From contig ONQB01000001.1 in the NCBI GenBank assembly GCA_900319905.1, positions 1 to 64,000 on the forward strand: DNA of 64,000 nt, in the 5' to 3' direction. This stretch comes from an uncultured Prevotella sp. Its GTDB lineage: Bacteria > Bacteroidota > Bacteroidia > Bacteroidales > Bacteroidaceae. Below, in pieces: positions 1-7,431 of the stretch. Position 1 is the first letter of the stretch. Each line of letters opens with the position of its first letter. The notes beneath the pieces are model-generated. The model saw only the letters and a program-made list of their open reading frames with translations. It had not been told where the DNA came from and ran no database searches. Made by a program: the position numbers and the translations under genes.

Positions 1-80
1 TATGGGATAGCCGTCGAGCTTGCTCGTAAGGCTACCCCATAGATTTAGACCCATAGCTCCATTGGGGAGCGAAAGCCAGT
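1..80. repeat. Partial copy of the three-hairpin repeat element
   Basis: The first 80 bases align almost base for base with the right two thirds of the element at 12664-12781. Shared parts are an imperfect stem (TATGGGATAGCC against GGCTACCCCATA) capped by an inner CGAGCTTGCTCG hairpin, followed by GCTCC-attgg-GGAGC and a GCGAAAGCCAG segment. The left outer arm and first small hairpin would lie before base 1. No gene is seen in bases 1-239. Function is unknown; the element is named only from structure. Confidence 0.7.
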
Positions 81-239
81 ACATGATTTTCCTCACTTTT
101 TTATTGATGACGCATGGGTGAATGAATAGTATGGGTTCTCTTCTCCATCCACAGGCTTTGTCGGCTGTGCCATTATAGTGATGTTTTTACTGAAATGTAT
201 TGTTTGCTTTCGCTTGACTCTCCCGATAGTGTTCGATAA

Positions 240-284
240 AATAAAGAAGGGACCGCTTGACTCTCGATAGAGCTGCGGTCCCTT
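240..284 (-). terminator. Rho-independent terminator of the anti-sigma-like gene
   Basis: A perfect 10-bp stem (AAGGGACCGC 247-256 with GCGGTCCCTT 275-284) has a loop that itself can pair CTCT with AGAG. On the minus strand the stem is followed by TTCTTTATTTTA, a T-rich tract. It lies about 100 bases after the stop of the minus-strand gene that ends at 388, so it most likely ends that transcript. Confidence 0.6.
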
Positions 285-387
285 GCTACGTTAGTATGTT
301 ATGAAAAATTTGAGAGAATTGAAACTTCACAGTTTCGTTGTGTTGTTTTACTAAACATGATTTTATAGAGAAAGCATAGAAATTATC

Positions 388-882
388 TTATTTCATCATG
401 GACTGCCCGATGTTGTCGTTAGGCGTCATCATGCTCTGCTTCATTGTGTCGATGCTGGCTGTGTCACTGATGGCGACGTTAGTGCCTTTGTCCAGCTCCG
501 GTTTGTAGTAACCGTCGTAGTTGCTGATGGCATCTTTGTGGCTGTTGGTGAATGGCACCTGAATGGCATTGCCCAGTGTGAGCACGATGGCGACCATGGC
601 CGCAGCCTTGAAGATTGGTCTCAGACGCTGTGTCAATGGAATGACGCGTGCCTTCACTTTCTTCTCATCGTCTATGCGGGCGAGGATCTTTTGATCGAAG
701 TCGTCTCCCAGTACATCTTCCTTGCACTCGTTCGCCTGATAGGTGAAGAATGACTGACATGGTCTCAGTTCAGCCGGGATGTCATCCTGACTGAAGAACG
801 CGTGCAGGATGTTCTCTTCCTCCAGTGAGGTAAGTCCCTGCCAGTAGCGGTCCAATAGCTGAGTGATGTATTTGTAGTCCAT
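388..882 (-). CDS. Putative anti-sigma factor, single-pass membrane protein
   Basis: This 164-residue protein has an acidic N-terminal part (residues 1-75) with a YWQGLTSLEEENIL stretch typical of small Bacteroidota proteins encoded next to ECF sigma factors, then one membrane segment at about residues 89-106 (KAAAMVAIVLTLG) and a Met/Asp-rich tail outside the membrane. The expected role is to hold an ECF sigma factor at the inner membrane until a signal frees it. No zinc-binding anti-sigma motif is seen. The likely partner is the ECF sigma gene at 6012-6533, on the same strand but now about 5 kb away, with a replication initiator and a restriction-modification gene between them. It has its own ECF-like promoter upstream (903-930). 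The assignment rests on architecture and context, not on a strong family motif. Confidence 0.55.
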   Translation of the reverse strand: MDYKYITQLLDRYWQGLTSLEEENILHAFFSQDDIPAELRPCQSFFTYQANECKEDVLGDDFDQKILARIDDEKKVKARVIPLTQRLRPIFKAAAMVAIVLTLGNAIQVPFTNSHKDAISNYDGYYKPELDKGTNVAISDTASIDTMKQSMMTPNDNIGQSMMK

Positions 883-902
883 TTTTGTTTCTTTCTATTA
901 AC

Positions 903-930
903 TCGACGACTGCGGGACAAAGAAGTTACA
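903..930 (-). promoter_or_regulatory. Possible ECF-sigma-dependent promoter
   Basis: Reading the minus strand, GTAACTT (929-923) is followed after 14 bases by CGTCGA (908-903). This resembles the GGAACTT / CGTC type of ECF promoter, with a slightly short spacer. It lies 21 bases before the start codon of the anti-sigma-like gene, which would make that gene a target of the nearby ECF sigma factor. Motif match only. Confidence 0.35.
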
Positions 931-1039
931 GGGGAAATTAAGATTTAACATTTGTTTGTATTTTGACCTTGTCTGTGGAGGTGCGCGACATTGGTGGCTG
1001 TTGGCCGGCACCAGGCCGGCCACTACACTGCCCCCAAAT

Positions 1040-1189
1040 TCGCCGTAAAGCCGTTGTCCTATCGCCGTAAAGCCGTTGCCTTATCGCCATAAAGCCGTTG
1101 CCCTATCGCCGTAAAGTCGTTGCCTTATCGCCGTAAAGTCGTTGTCCTATCGCCGTAAAGCCGTTGCCTTATAACCGAAAAGTCGACGG
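1040..1189. repeat. 22-bp tandem array A, about 6.8 copies
   Basis: Six full 22-bp units start at 1040, 1062, 1084, 1106, 1128 and 1150, with a degenerate seventh at 1172-1189. Each begins TCGCCGTAAAG and ends in a CCTA or CTTA form. The units differ by only one to three bases and have no spacers, so this is not a CRISPR. The array lies 600 bp upstream of the replication initiator gene and may be a second set of initiator-binding iterons or a seed array. A related 22-bp repeat lies at 46946-47027, so an ordinary minisatellite is also possible. Confidence 0.85.
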
Positions 1190-1403
1190 ATGTCTGCCGA
1201 AGTCACCTCGTTGTTGAAACTGTGGAACCATCAGTTTCATGCCATCTCAGCTTTGTTCCACTGCTTTCGTGGTGGTCGGGTACCATTCTCAACCTTTTAG
1301 CTGGCATTCTCTTCTTACTGAAGGGCGTTGTGCTGTAACGTGGACTCTCGTGTTGTGCTTTCTATCTTGTTCAAATAGTTGATAATTAGAAATATACAGA
1401 AGT

Positions 1404-1451
1404 GGTACCCCTCATGGTACCCCTCGTGGTACCCCTCGTGGTTGCCCTCTG
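1404..1451. repeat. 12-bp tandem repeat, four copies
   Basis: Units at 1404, 1416, 1428 and 1440 read GGTACCCCTCAT, GGTACCCCTCGT, GGTACCCCTCGT and GGTTGCCCTCTG. The first three are near identical; the fourth is decayed. The array lies immediately upstream of the promoter for the replication initiator gene, where a regulatory protein could bind. No known binding motif is recognised. Confidence 0.75.
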
Positions 1452-1453
1452 AA

Positions 1454-1485
1454 TTTGCAGGTTTGAAATGAAATGCTTAACTTTG
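1454..1485 (+). promoter_or_regulatory. Promoter for the Rep gene
   Basis: TTTG at 1454-1457 and TAACTTTG at 1478-1485 are separated by 20 bases, matching the Bacteroidota -33/-7 promoter pattern. Transcription would cross the AT-rich repeats and array B before reaching the initiator gene at 1789. Binding of Rep to array B could therefore repress its own synthesis, as is common in iteron plasmids; that is inference. Confidence 0.6.
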
Positions 1486-1549
1486 CGTCATATAGTACCA
1501 ACTTAAAAATCATCACATCACCTCCCCTCGCTATCTGTCAGATAGATAG

Positions 1550-1582
1550 ATTATTTAGATATTATTTAGATAATATTTAGAT
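1550..1582. other. AT-rich 11-bp direct repeats, candidate DNA unwinding element
   Basis: Three 11-bp repeats (ATTATTTAGAT at 1550 and 1561, AATATTTAGAT at 1572) follow each other without a gap and are flanked by more AT-rich GATAGATA sequence on the left and a G-run on the right. An AT-rich repeat block beside iterons is the usual place where an iteron-type origin melts. Here the iterons start 44 bases downstream. Melting has not been shown; the claim is by layout. Confidence 0.6.
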
Positions 1583-1626
1583 AGAGGGGGTTGGGGATGC
1601 TGATACATAGAATGTTACAGAGCCGC

Positions 1627-1731
1627 ATGGGCGCACTCAACATCAAAAATGGGCGCACTCGTCACCAAAAATGGGCGCACTCAACACCAAAAATGGGCGA
1701 ACTCAACATCCAAGCAGGGCGTACCTAAGTG
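1627..1731. repeat. Iteron array B: four 22-bp repeats plus a degenerate fifth
   Basis: Units start at 1627, 1649, 1671 and 1693 with exact 22-bp spacing, each beginning ATGGGCG and carrying ACTCAACA or a near form, the first three ending in CAAAA. A decayed fifth copy starts at 1715 (CAGGGCGTACCTAAGTG). They lie 58 bp before the start of the replication initiator gene. Spacing of two helical turns, direct orientation and position fit Rep-binding iterons. Confidence 0.8.
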
Positions 1732-1788
1732 TAAAGCCTCTTTCAGAGTCTAAAGACAAGACCAAAATAACCTTTATCGCAATATACT

Positions 1789-3414
1789 ATGCAAGACACT
1801 AAAAATTATGAATCAAACACATCAAATCGCGCTTCGGCGATTATCATCGTTCCGTACCAAGTGGCTGTGATGCCGTTGGATCTAACCAAGACGCAGCTCG
1901 ATGCTCTTGTTATTGCCATGATGATGCTCCAGCCACAGCTCCAGTCGCTGCTCAACCATGAGCAGACTCATGAGGAGTTGATGCGATGGCTTGTGACTAA
2001 CAACGGCGCAGGCCAGGACTTGCTCCGCTTCCCCTTCACGATGCAAGGAATGGGTTTGACCAGACATGTACAGCTGGCGCTTGCTGACGCTACTAAGGTG
2101 CCTAATCTTGGGCTGCGCATCATCACACACCACGAAGACAAGGGCAGCTGTCTCTACATGACTGTTGGGATGGCGTCGTCACTTCTCGATTTAAGTAAGG
2201 GCTATTTCTATGTCTCGCCACAGCTGTGCCTTGCAATGCGGAGCCGCTATGCCGTGAGGCTCTACTGGCTCATGCAGGCTCACAGCCATCAACATGGCTT
2301 TACCATGAGCATCGCACAACTTCGTGCTACTCTCTGCCCGAAAAGGCCCAACGGCAGCTACGCCCACTTCGAGCGCAACGTGATTGCCCAACCATTGGCA
2401 ACCCTGCAAAAATACTATGCCAATGGTCAGTTGCCGTCGTATATGCTGCTCTGCCGGCTCTACAATCGCCGGAGTCACCGGCATTGGGAAGCGGCCGGTA
2501 CGGCGCTGCGGGGCAGTGGGCGACCTGACGCACTGAAATTCACCATTGTCAGACGTGAAAATGCGGCACCGGCAAGCGCTACCTTCTCTCAACCAGCACC
2601 TGCCAAGACGGCACCGACACATGCCTCAATAAGCCTCCGGGAAGGTGCAGCTCCAACTTCGGCATCGCGGCAAGGTGAAATCGTATTTACTCTTCTTCAC
2701 GACGACCTTCAGTTGCCCGAGCAGCTGGCAGCGCGTGAGGCACTGCGGGTGACCGACAACCTGCGTCCACAATTTGTCAACTACGCCATCATGCTCAAGG
2801 AAGTCATTGATGAGAAGCGCAGCCGTAGACGACCGTTGAAGAACCAGGTGGCGTATGTGCTGACGTCTCTTCACCGTTTTTTTGAACAACAGGAGAGAAA
2901 AGGTGAGACTTCCGACAAGGGAAGAGAGTGTCGCAAGGATGCGATGAAACCGCAGGATTTTGAAGAAAACAGCTCTGCTTGCCAACTGTTGGTGAAGAAA
3001 GAGAATGCCGCAAAACCGTTGGCAAATGGGGATGGGGCTGAGCGACCGTCGATGAAGGAAACTGTCAGCCGCAGAGCGTTGGCTGACCGGGAAGGGATAA
3101 GTTCGTCGGGCAGCGTGGCTGGGGAAAATAAAGCTGCTACTCCCGATGAAACCGGTGAAAATAGCAGCACACGTTCGGCTGCAGAACTGCGTCAGTGTTG
3201 GCAGATGTTTCTGTCGTCCTACTCGGGCAAGGCGGTAGGGGCATTGGGGCGTGCGCGGCTCACGGGACAGTTGCGTGACGGCTTCCTTGTGTCCTTTACC
3301 TCCGACGATGACGAGCAGGCATTTCGTGAAGATTTCGATGCGGTGCAGCGGGCTGCGAGAAAAGCGCTCAGCATCACCTCCCGCTTCCAGCCAGGGGTGA
3401 TTGTGGACAATTGA
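1789..3414 (+). CDS. Rep_3-family-like replication initiator protein
   Basis: The 541-residue protein starts at the first ATG after the iterons. Residues about 25-250 read as the two winged-helix domains of RepB/RepE-type initiators: a first domain with LTKTQLDALVIAMMML, then a second with YFYVSPQLCLAMRSRYAVRLYWLM, an IAQLRATL helix and a strand ending ALKFTIVRRE. The region of about residues 255-465 is charged and low in complexity, and a last compact part (about 465-541) follows, making it longer than typical plasmid initiators (about 250-450 residues). The protein would bind the upstream iterons and open the AT-rich repeats. It is followed by a convergent type IIG restriction gene, with an inverted-repeat element between them. 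Family assignment is from overall pattern; the N-terminal domain is divergent. Confidence 0.7.
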   Translation: MQDTKNYESNTSNRASAIIIVPYQVAVMPLDLTKTQLDALVIAMMMLQPQLQSLLNHEQTHEELMRWLVTNNGAGQDLLRFPFTMQGMGLTRHVQLALADATKVPNLGLRIITHHEDKGSCLYMTVGMASSLLDLSKGYFYVSPQLCLAMRSRYAVRLYWLMQAHSHQHGFTMSIAQLRATLCPKRPNGSYAHFERNVIAQPLATLQKYYANGQLPSYMLLCRLYNRRSHRHWEAAGTALRGSGRPDALKFTIVRRENAAPASATFSQPAPAKTAPTHASISLREGAAPTSASRQGEIVFTLLHDDLQLPEQLAAREALRVTDNLRPQFVNYAIMLKEVIDEKRSRRRPLKNQVAYVLTSLHRFFEQQERKGETSDKGRECRKDAMKPQDFEENSSACQLLVKKENAAKPLANGDGAERPSMKETVSRRALADREGISSSGSVAGENKAATPDETGENSSTRSAAELRQCWQMFLSSYSGKAVGALGRARLTGQLRDGFLVSFTSDDDEQAFREDFDAVQRAARKALSITSRFQPGVIVDN

Positions 3415-3422
3415 ACAAAGAA

Positions 3423-3556
3423 GGTGTATCAAAATAGGAGAAGTCCGGAAAAGTTCAGTCATTTGCATTGGTATCTGATAATATGGTATCATTGATGTAA
3501 TGGCTGGGCTTCATTACTTCCAGACTTCTGTACTTTTCCAATTCTGATATTTCCCT
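3423..3556. repeat. GAAGTCCGG inverted-repeat element, copy A
   Basis: The left end reads GGTGTATCAAAATAGGAGAA and then AAGTCCGG; the right end is its imperfect inverse (TTCCAATTCTGATATTTCCC). Between them are GTTCAGTCATTTGCA and a core GTATCTGATAATATGGTATC that is shared with copies at 32242, 55819 and others. It fills the gap between two convergent genes and could act as a two-way terminator. Confidence 0.75.
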
Positions 3557-3572
3557 CCGATGGGGTAACCAA

Positions 3573-5987
3573 TCAGAAAATATTTTCTCTTTTCCAAAGC
3601 AGCAAATGAGCGGCGAGGAGTTCGTCGTTGATCTTTACAGCCAGGGCGTCGCGTTTGTCAAAGAAATCATAAAACAGCGGGAGCTTATCCTCCGGTACAA
3701 ATGCAGCTATGGTGTTGCGTCCGAAACCATGCGTGCCCTTGGTGGTCTTCACTTTTGTGATACGTCGGTCGTTGCCGTCGTCAAGCTTCTTAAAGGATGA
3801 GACATCCTTCTGCATGATGGCGTTGGTAATGTCGTAGAAGCTGTCGTTCCAGTCCTTGTTCTGATAGGCGTCGCTATGATGATAATAGCGGAACATCTGC
3901 AGGGCTGCCGCATACAGGGCCTTTGCCTCTGCAGAGAACTCGAACTGGGCAAGGAATAGGCGGAAGTCAAATGGTTGCTCGGGCTCACCTGCAAAAAAGT
4001 CGTTATTGCCACTGTTGTCGGGGAAGAGCACATTAAGGTCGTTGACGCTGCAGCCCAATTCATCCGCTTTGAACGGCATGATGTAGTTGCGCTGACCCTT
4101 GTTGGTGAAAAGTATGCCCTTAAAGAACAGTGAGAACATGACGGCATCGGTGAAGAGCTCTGATGGAATGTCATCCACCGAACCGCGATATACCAGATAG
4201 TTCCATTCAAAATATTTGTGATGCGTATTAAAGTTAAGTCCTTTGGAGAGTAGGCACCACTTTAAGTTGTTGGTAGTAATCTTGCTGTTCTTTTCCTTAC
4301 CGCCGTTGCTGATTTTCAAGACGCTGTTTAGATAGCTCCACTGTCCGAGTACCATTCCGGTCATGTCCTTCTTTATCTTCGCCTCTATCTCTTTGATAAG
4401 GTTTGGCCGCTGGTTGTCGTAGGCATAGGTGTTGACATACTTCAGTTTGCCGCTATTGTGGTCTTTCTCGTAGCGGTCGGCTTTGATGGTTTTGCCGTCA
4501 AGCATTTCGCCGTTCTCGCGGTCGAAGATGACGAGTGAGACAGCCCACTCTGACAGTTTGAAGGTATCCTTGGCATTGGAGAAGATATGTGCCACAACGC
4601 GATAGTTGGCATCGACAAAATGGCTTACGGTGGAACGGAGAAAGAACTCTGTTTTGCAATAATATACGATTACATCGGGCTTTAGGGCTAACACTTTGTC
4701 GAAAAATTCTAAAGCGAGATTGTCCTTGTGACCCTTCTGCCGTGTGTAGGGTGGGTTCATGACGACCATCAGCTTGCGGTTTTCAAGCTGCGCAATCTCG
4801 TTGATGTCAAGTGTTTGGCCGCGGTATTTCCATGTTGGCTGTCTGTTGTCGCGCAGATAGTCGAATCGTATCGTATTGTCGAATCCCTTAATCCGACAGA
4901 TATCCACATCCATTTGCTCGAGCGTAGAGAGGTAGCAGTAGTCCTTGTATTCCTTGCCAAACTGGTTTTCAAGATTACCCACACCGGCACATGGGTCGCA
5001 CACGATGAAATCGTTGAGATTGTAATGTTCGGCCAACAGCTGGTTCTGCAGTTCCACGAAGCATGTCGGCGTATATTCGCCGCCGGTATCGCGGCGGTAA
5101 CTCTCCGTATAGAGTTCGGCGCTATGCTCAAGTATCTTCAAGTATTCCAGCTTCTCTGGTGGCCGTTTGTACTTGCGCCAGAAGGTCTCGTAGCCCTCGG
5201 CGTTTTGTATGGCGTGGATGATGTAGTTGTCCCACACAATCCTTATCTTTCCACAGCACCGCTCCAATTCGTACTTGCCAAGATTGGTGCCCTCGCGGAG
5301 CAGCGGCATGGCAATGGCATTGCCAGGATTGTCCACAGTCATCGGACCGAACAAGGAAGGCTCGGAGATATCGGCCATGGTTTCGTATTCATACTTTGTG
5401 CCGTTGAGCATGTCGGTGAGAAACAGGTTGATGAGTTCCGACTCGTCCCTTTCCGGTCTTAGAAACTGTATGGTGTTCTTCCATTGGTTATACACCACGT
5501 TGAAGTTGCGCTCGGTAATTTCAATTGAGGTGCCGTCGCCGTTACGCAGCGTGTTGTAGAGCTCATGTATGTCCTTGCCTATGAAAGGCGTTATCTTTCC
5601 CCGTATGCGGTCGTTGATACGGTCAATGGCATCCTGCGAAGGCTCGCTGGCGGTCTCCGCCTCCCAGTTGATGTCGTTGTTGAACATCACTGCGTTTTCC
5701 GAACAGTCAATGAGCTCAAGCACGTCGTCTCCATTCTCCGACAGGTAGGCCAAGGCCACGTGGTCGAGGATATGGCGCTGCTTCTTGTTGGTAATGATGA
5801 TTTGGGCAAGGGCCTTGCGATGGGCCTGCTGACCGTTTAACAAGTACTTGAATTCAATATACAGCAAGTTCTGTCCGCGCTTGCCTTTGAGCACGACATC
5901 CACGCGATTGACTTCCTGGTCCCAAGTAGTCTTGCCGAAATAGCGATCGCAAAACTGCTTTTGGTATTTCTTTTCTTCGCTGTTCAT
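3573..5987 (-). CDS. Type IIG-like restriction-modification protein (nuclease and adenine methyltransferase in one chain)
   Basis: The 804-residue chain begins with a PD-(D/E)XK-like nuclease domain: D30, E45-F-K47 and Q62 within about residues 20-65 give the D...ExK...Q pattern. A Rossmann methyltransferase follows, with a SAM-binding motif DPCAGVGNLE near residue 328 and the catalytic NPPY motif near residue 410, as in N6-adenine methyltransferases. The last 300 residues probably include the target recognition region. Such enzymes cut and methylate DNA with one protein, so no separate methylase or specificity gene is needed, and none is nearby. It is convergent with the Rep gene and lies upstream-to-stop against the ECF sigma gene (24 bp apart). 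Presence beside a plasmid-type origin suggests it came with that unit. DNA specificity cannot be read. Confidence 0.75.
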   Translation of the reverse strand: MNSEEKKYQKQFCDRYFGKTTWDQEVNRVDVVLKGKRGQNLLYIEFKYLLNGQQAHRKALAQIIITNKKQRHILDHVALAYLSENGDDVLELIDCSENAVMFNNDINWEAETASEPSQDAIDRINDRIRGKITPFIGKDIHELYNTLRNGDGTSIEITERNFNVVYNQWKNTIQFLRPERDESELINLFLTDMLNGTKYEYETMADISEPSLFGPMTVDNPGNAIAMPLLREGTNLGKYELERCCGKIRIVWDNYIIHAIQNAEGYETFWRKYKRPPEKLEYLKILEHSAELYTESYRRDTGGEYTPTCFVELQNQLLAEHYNLNDFIVCDPCAGVGNLENQFGKEYKDYCYLSTLEQMDVDICRIKGFDNTIRFDYLRDNRQPTWKYRGQTLDINEIAQLENRKLMVVMNPPYTRQKGHKDNLALEFFDKVLALKPDVIVYYCKTEFFLRSTVSHFVDANYRVVAHIFSNAKDTFKLSEWAVSLVIFDRENGEMLDGKTIKADRYEKDHNSGKLKYVNTYAYDNQRPNLIKEIEAKIKKDMTGMVLGQWSYLNSVLKISNGGKEKNSKITTNNLKWCLLSKGLNFNTHHKYFEWNYLVYRGSVDDIPSELFTDAVMFSLFFKGILFTNKGQRNYIMPFKADELGCSVNDLNVLFPDNSGNNDFFAGEPEQPFDFRLFLAQFEFSAEAKALYAAALQMFRYYHHSDAYQNKDWNDSFYDITNAIMQKDVSSFKKLDDGNDRRITKVKTTKGTHGFGRNTIAAFVPEDKLPLFYDFFDKRDALAVKINDELLAAHLLLWKRENIF

Positions 5988-6011
5988 ACGCTGTGTTGAT
6001 TGGTCTGGGTT

Positions 6012-6533
6012 TTACGATGAAATGGACGGATTTTGATAGTTGTTCATCCGTTCCACGCGCTGTTTGATAGTCTGGCGTCCACGGAAGATGTTGATTTTGA
6101 CCTGTTCCTCGGTCATGGAGAGGATGGCAGCGATGTCCTTGTAAGCCTTTCCTTCGAAATCACGAAGCTGGATGCAGGAGCGTTGTTTCTCCGGCAGTTG
6201 GTCAACGATATGCTTCACCATGTTGAGCTGGTCGTTGGCGATGGTCTGTTGCGAGGGCGTATTGTTGTTGTCGAGCTGATCGGTAGGGTTTTCGTCGAGG
6301 CTGACATTATGGTTACCCTGCCGCTTGAGACTGTCGAGGGCAAGGTTGCGGCAGACGGTGAAGCAGAAGGCCTCGATGTTGTCGATGTTGTCCCAGTCGT
6401 CGTGCTTGTTCCACACCTTGATGAGCGTTTCCTGCACGATATCCTCTGCCTCGGCACTGTCGAGCGTGATGCGCAGTGCGAGGCGGTATAGCTGATTCTT
6501 CAGCGGCAGAATGTCATTGCGGAAATCAATCAT
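6012..6533 (-). CDS. ECF-type RNA polymerase sigma factor
   Basis: The 173-residue protein has sigma region 2 at about residues 9-76 (SAEAEDIVQETLIKVWNK is the core-binding and -10 part) and region 4 at about 105-160 (LPEKQRSCIQLRDFEGKAYK and an HTH), with no region 1 or 3, as in ECF sigma factors. It is 68 bp downstream of argB on the same strand and may share the speA-argB transcript, since no promoter is obvious in the gap. A likely membrane anti-sigma partner lies at 388-882, on the same strand but beyond the Rep and restriction genes. Target genes are unknown. Confidence 0.9.
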   Translation of the reverse strand: MIDFRNDILPLKNQLYRLALRITLDSAEAEDIVQETLIKVWNKHDDWDNIDNIEAFCFTVCRNLALDSLKRQGNHNVSLDENPTDQLDNNNTPSQQTIANDQLNMVKHIVDQLPEKQRSCIQLRDFEGKAYKDIAAILSMTEEQVKINIFRGRQTIKQRVERMNNYQNPSISS

Positions 6534-6600
6534 CTGAGTCTTATATCCTTTCTATCATCAATCAACCTTGTTCTTTGTCATTGCTTGCCTCATGACTCGC

Positions 6601-7398
6601 TCATCGACCGACCACCGTTCCCGTCTTCCCATCCAATGCTGTCGGTTGCGTGATGATGACCCGTCCGACACCGTTGTCCACGGCTGCGAGTGCGTTTTCT
6701 ATCTTTGGCTTCATGCCTCCTGAGATGGTACCGTTGTCTACGAGCCGTTGGAAGTCCTCGTGACCGATGTTCGGGATGACGCTGTTGTCGTCGTCGGGAT
6801 TGGCGAGCACACCTGGTTTTTCGAAGCAGTATACCAGTGTCACGTCGTAGACAAGCTCACCGTTGGCCGTCTTCATGTTGGCCATGGCCTTTGCAGTCTC
6901 CGAGGCCATTGTGTCGGCATTGGTGTTGAGCATGTGGCCTTGTCCGTCGTGAGTGAGCGGAGCGATGACCGGTGTGAGCCCTGCGAGCAACAGGTGGTGG
7001 ATCGCGGTGGCATCCACGTGGTCGACATCGCCCACGAAGCCGTAATCGATGCCGTTTTTCAGCGGTCGTTTATGGCTGCGTATCACATTCATGTCGGCTC
7101 CCGTCAGTCCGATGGCGTTGACGCCGAGCGCCTGCAGGCGGGCCACGAGCTGCTTGTTGACCAGTCCGCCGTAGACCATGGTCACCACGCGCAGCATGTC
7201 AGCGTCGGTGATGCGCCGTCCGTCTACCATGTGGCTTTCGATGCCGAGGTCGGCAGCCACCTTTGTGGCACTGCGTCCGCCGCCGTGCACCAGAATTTTC
7301 GGTCCGTCGATGGCCTCGAAGGCCTTGAGCAGCTGGGGCAGGCGCTTCTCATCCTCGACGATGGCGCCTCCTACTTTGACGATTGTGATCTTTTCCAT
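6601..7398 (-). CDS. argB: Acetylglutamate kinase
   Basis: Phosphorylates N-acetylglutamate (or the N-acyl form used by Bacteroidota) with ATP, the second step of arginine synthesis in the cytoplasm. The 265-residue protein shows the amino-acid kinase fold: KVGGAIVED near the start, the substrate and phosphate loop VHGGGRSAT at about residues 38-46, and SGGMKPKIENA near residue 228, which closes the ATP site. Length is normal. It lies 33 bp after speA and 67 bp before the ECF sigma gene on the same strand, so they probably form one operon. Confidence 0.95.
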   Translation of the reverse strand: MEKITIVKVGGAIVEDEKRLPQLLKAFEAIDGPKILVHGGGRSATKVAADLGIESHMVDGRRITDADMLRVVTMVYGGLVNKQLVARLQALGVNAIGLTGADMNVIRSHKRPLKNGIDYGFVGDVDHVDATAIHHLLLAGLTPVIAPLTHDGQGHMLNTNADTMASETAKAMANMKTANGELVYDVTLVYCFEKPGVLANPDDDNSVIPNIGHEDFQRLVDNGTISGGMKPKIENALAAVDNGVGRVIITQPTALDGKTGTVVGR

Positions 7399-7431
7399 GA
7401 TTGCTGATGGGATGAATGGGGATGATGGGAG

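Larger units (their letters stand above)
1040..1788 (+). other. Candidate iteron-type replication origin (composite)
   Basis: In order this gene-free stretch holds 22-bp array A, a 12-bp repeat array, a -33/-7 promoter, three AT-rich 11-mers, a G-run, the 22-bp iteron array B and then the initiator gene. This is the arrangement of theta-replicating iteron plasmids with a Rep_3-type protein. No convincing DnaA box (TTATCCACA) was found. Whether it is the active origin of a second chromosome, of a plasmid, or an inactive integrated remnant cannot be told from this window. Confidence 0.6.

Noticed and set aside
1040..1189. Possible CRISPR array
   Set aside because: The 22-bp units are directly tandem with no spacers, and no cas genes are nearby.
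1374..1390. Possible DnaA box near TTGATAA in the origin region
   Set aside because: Too many mismatches to TTATCCACA to claim.
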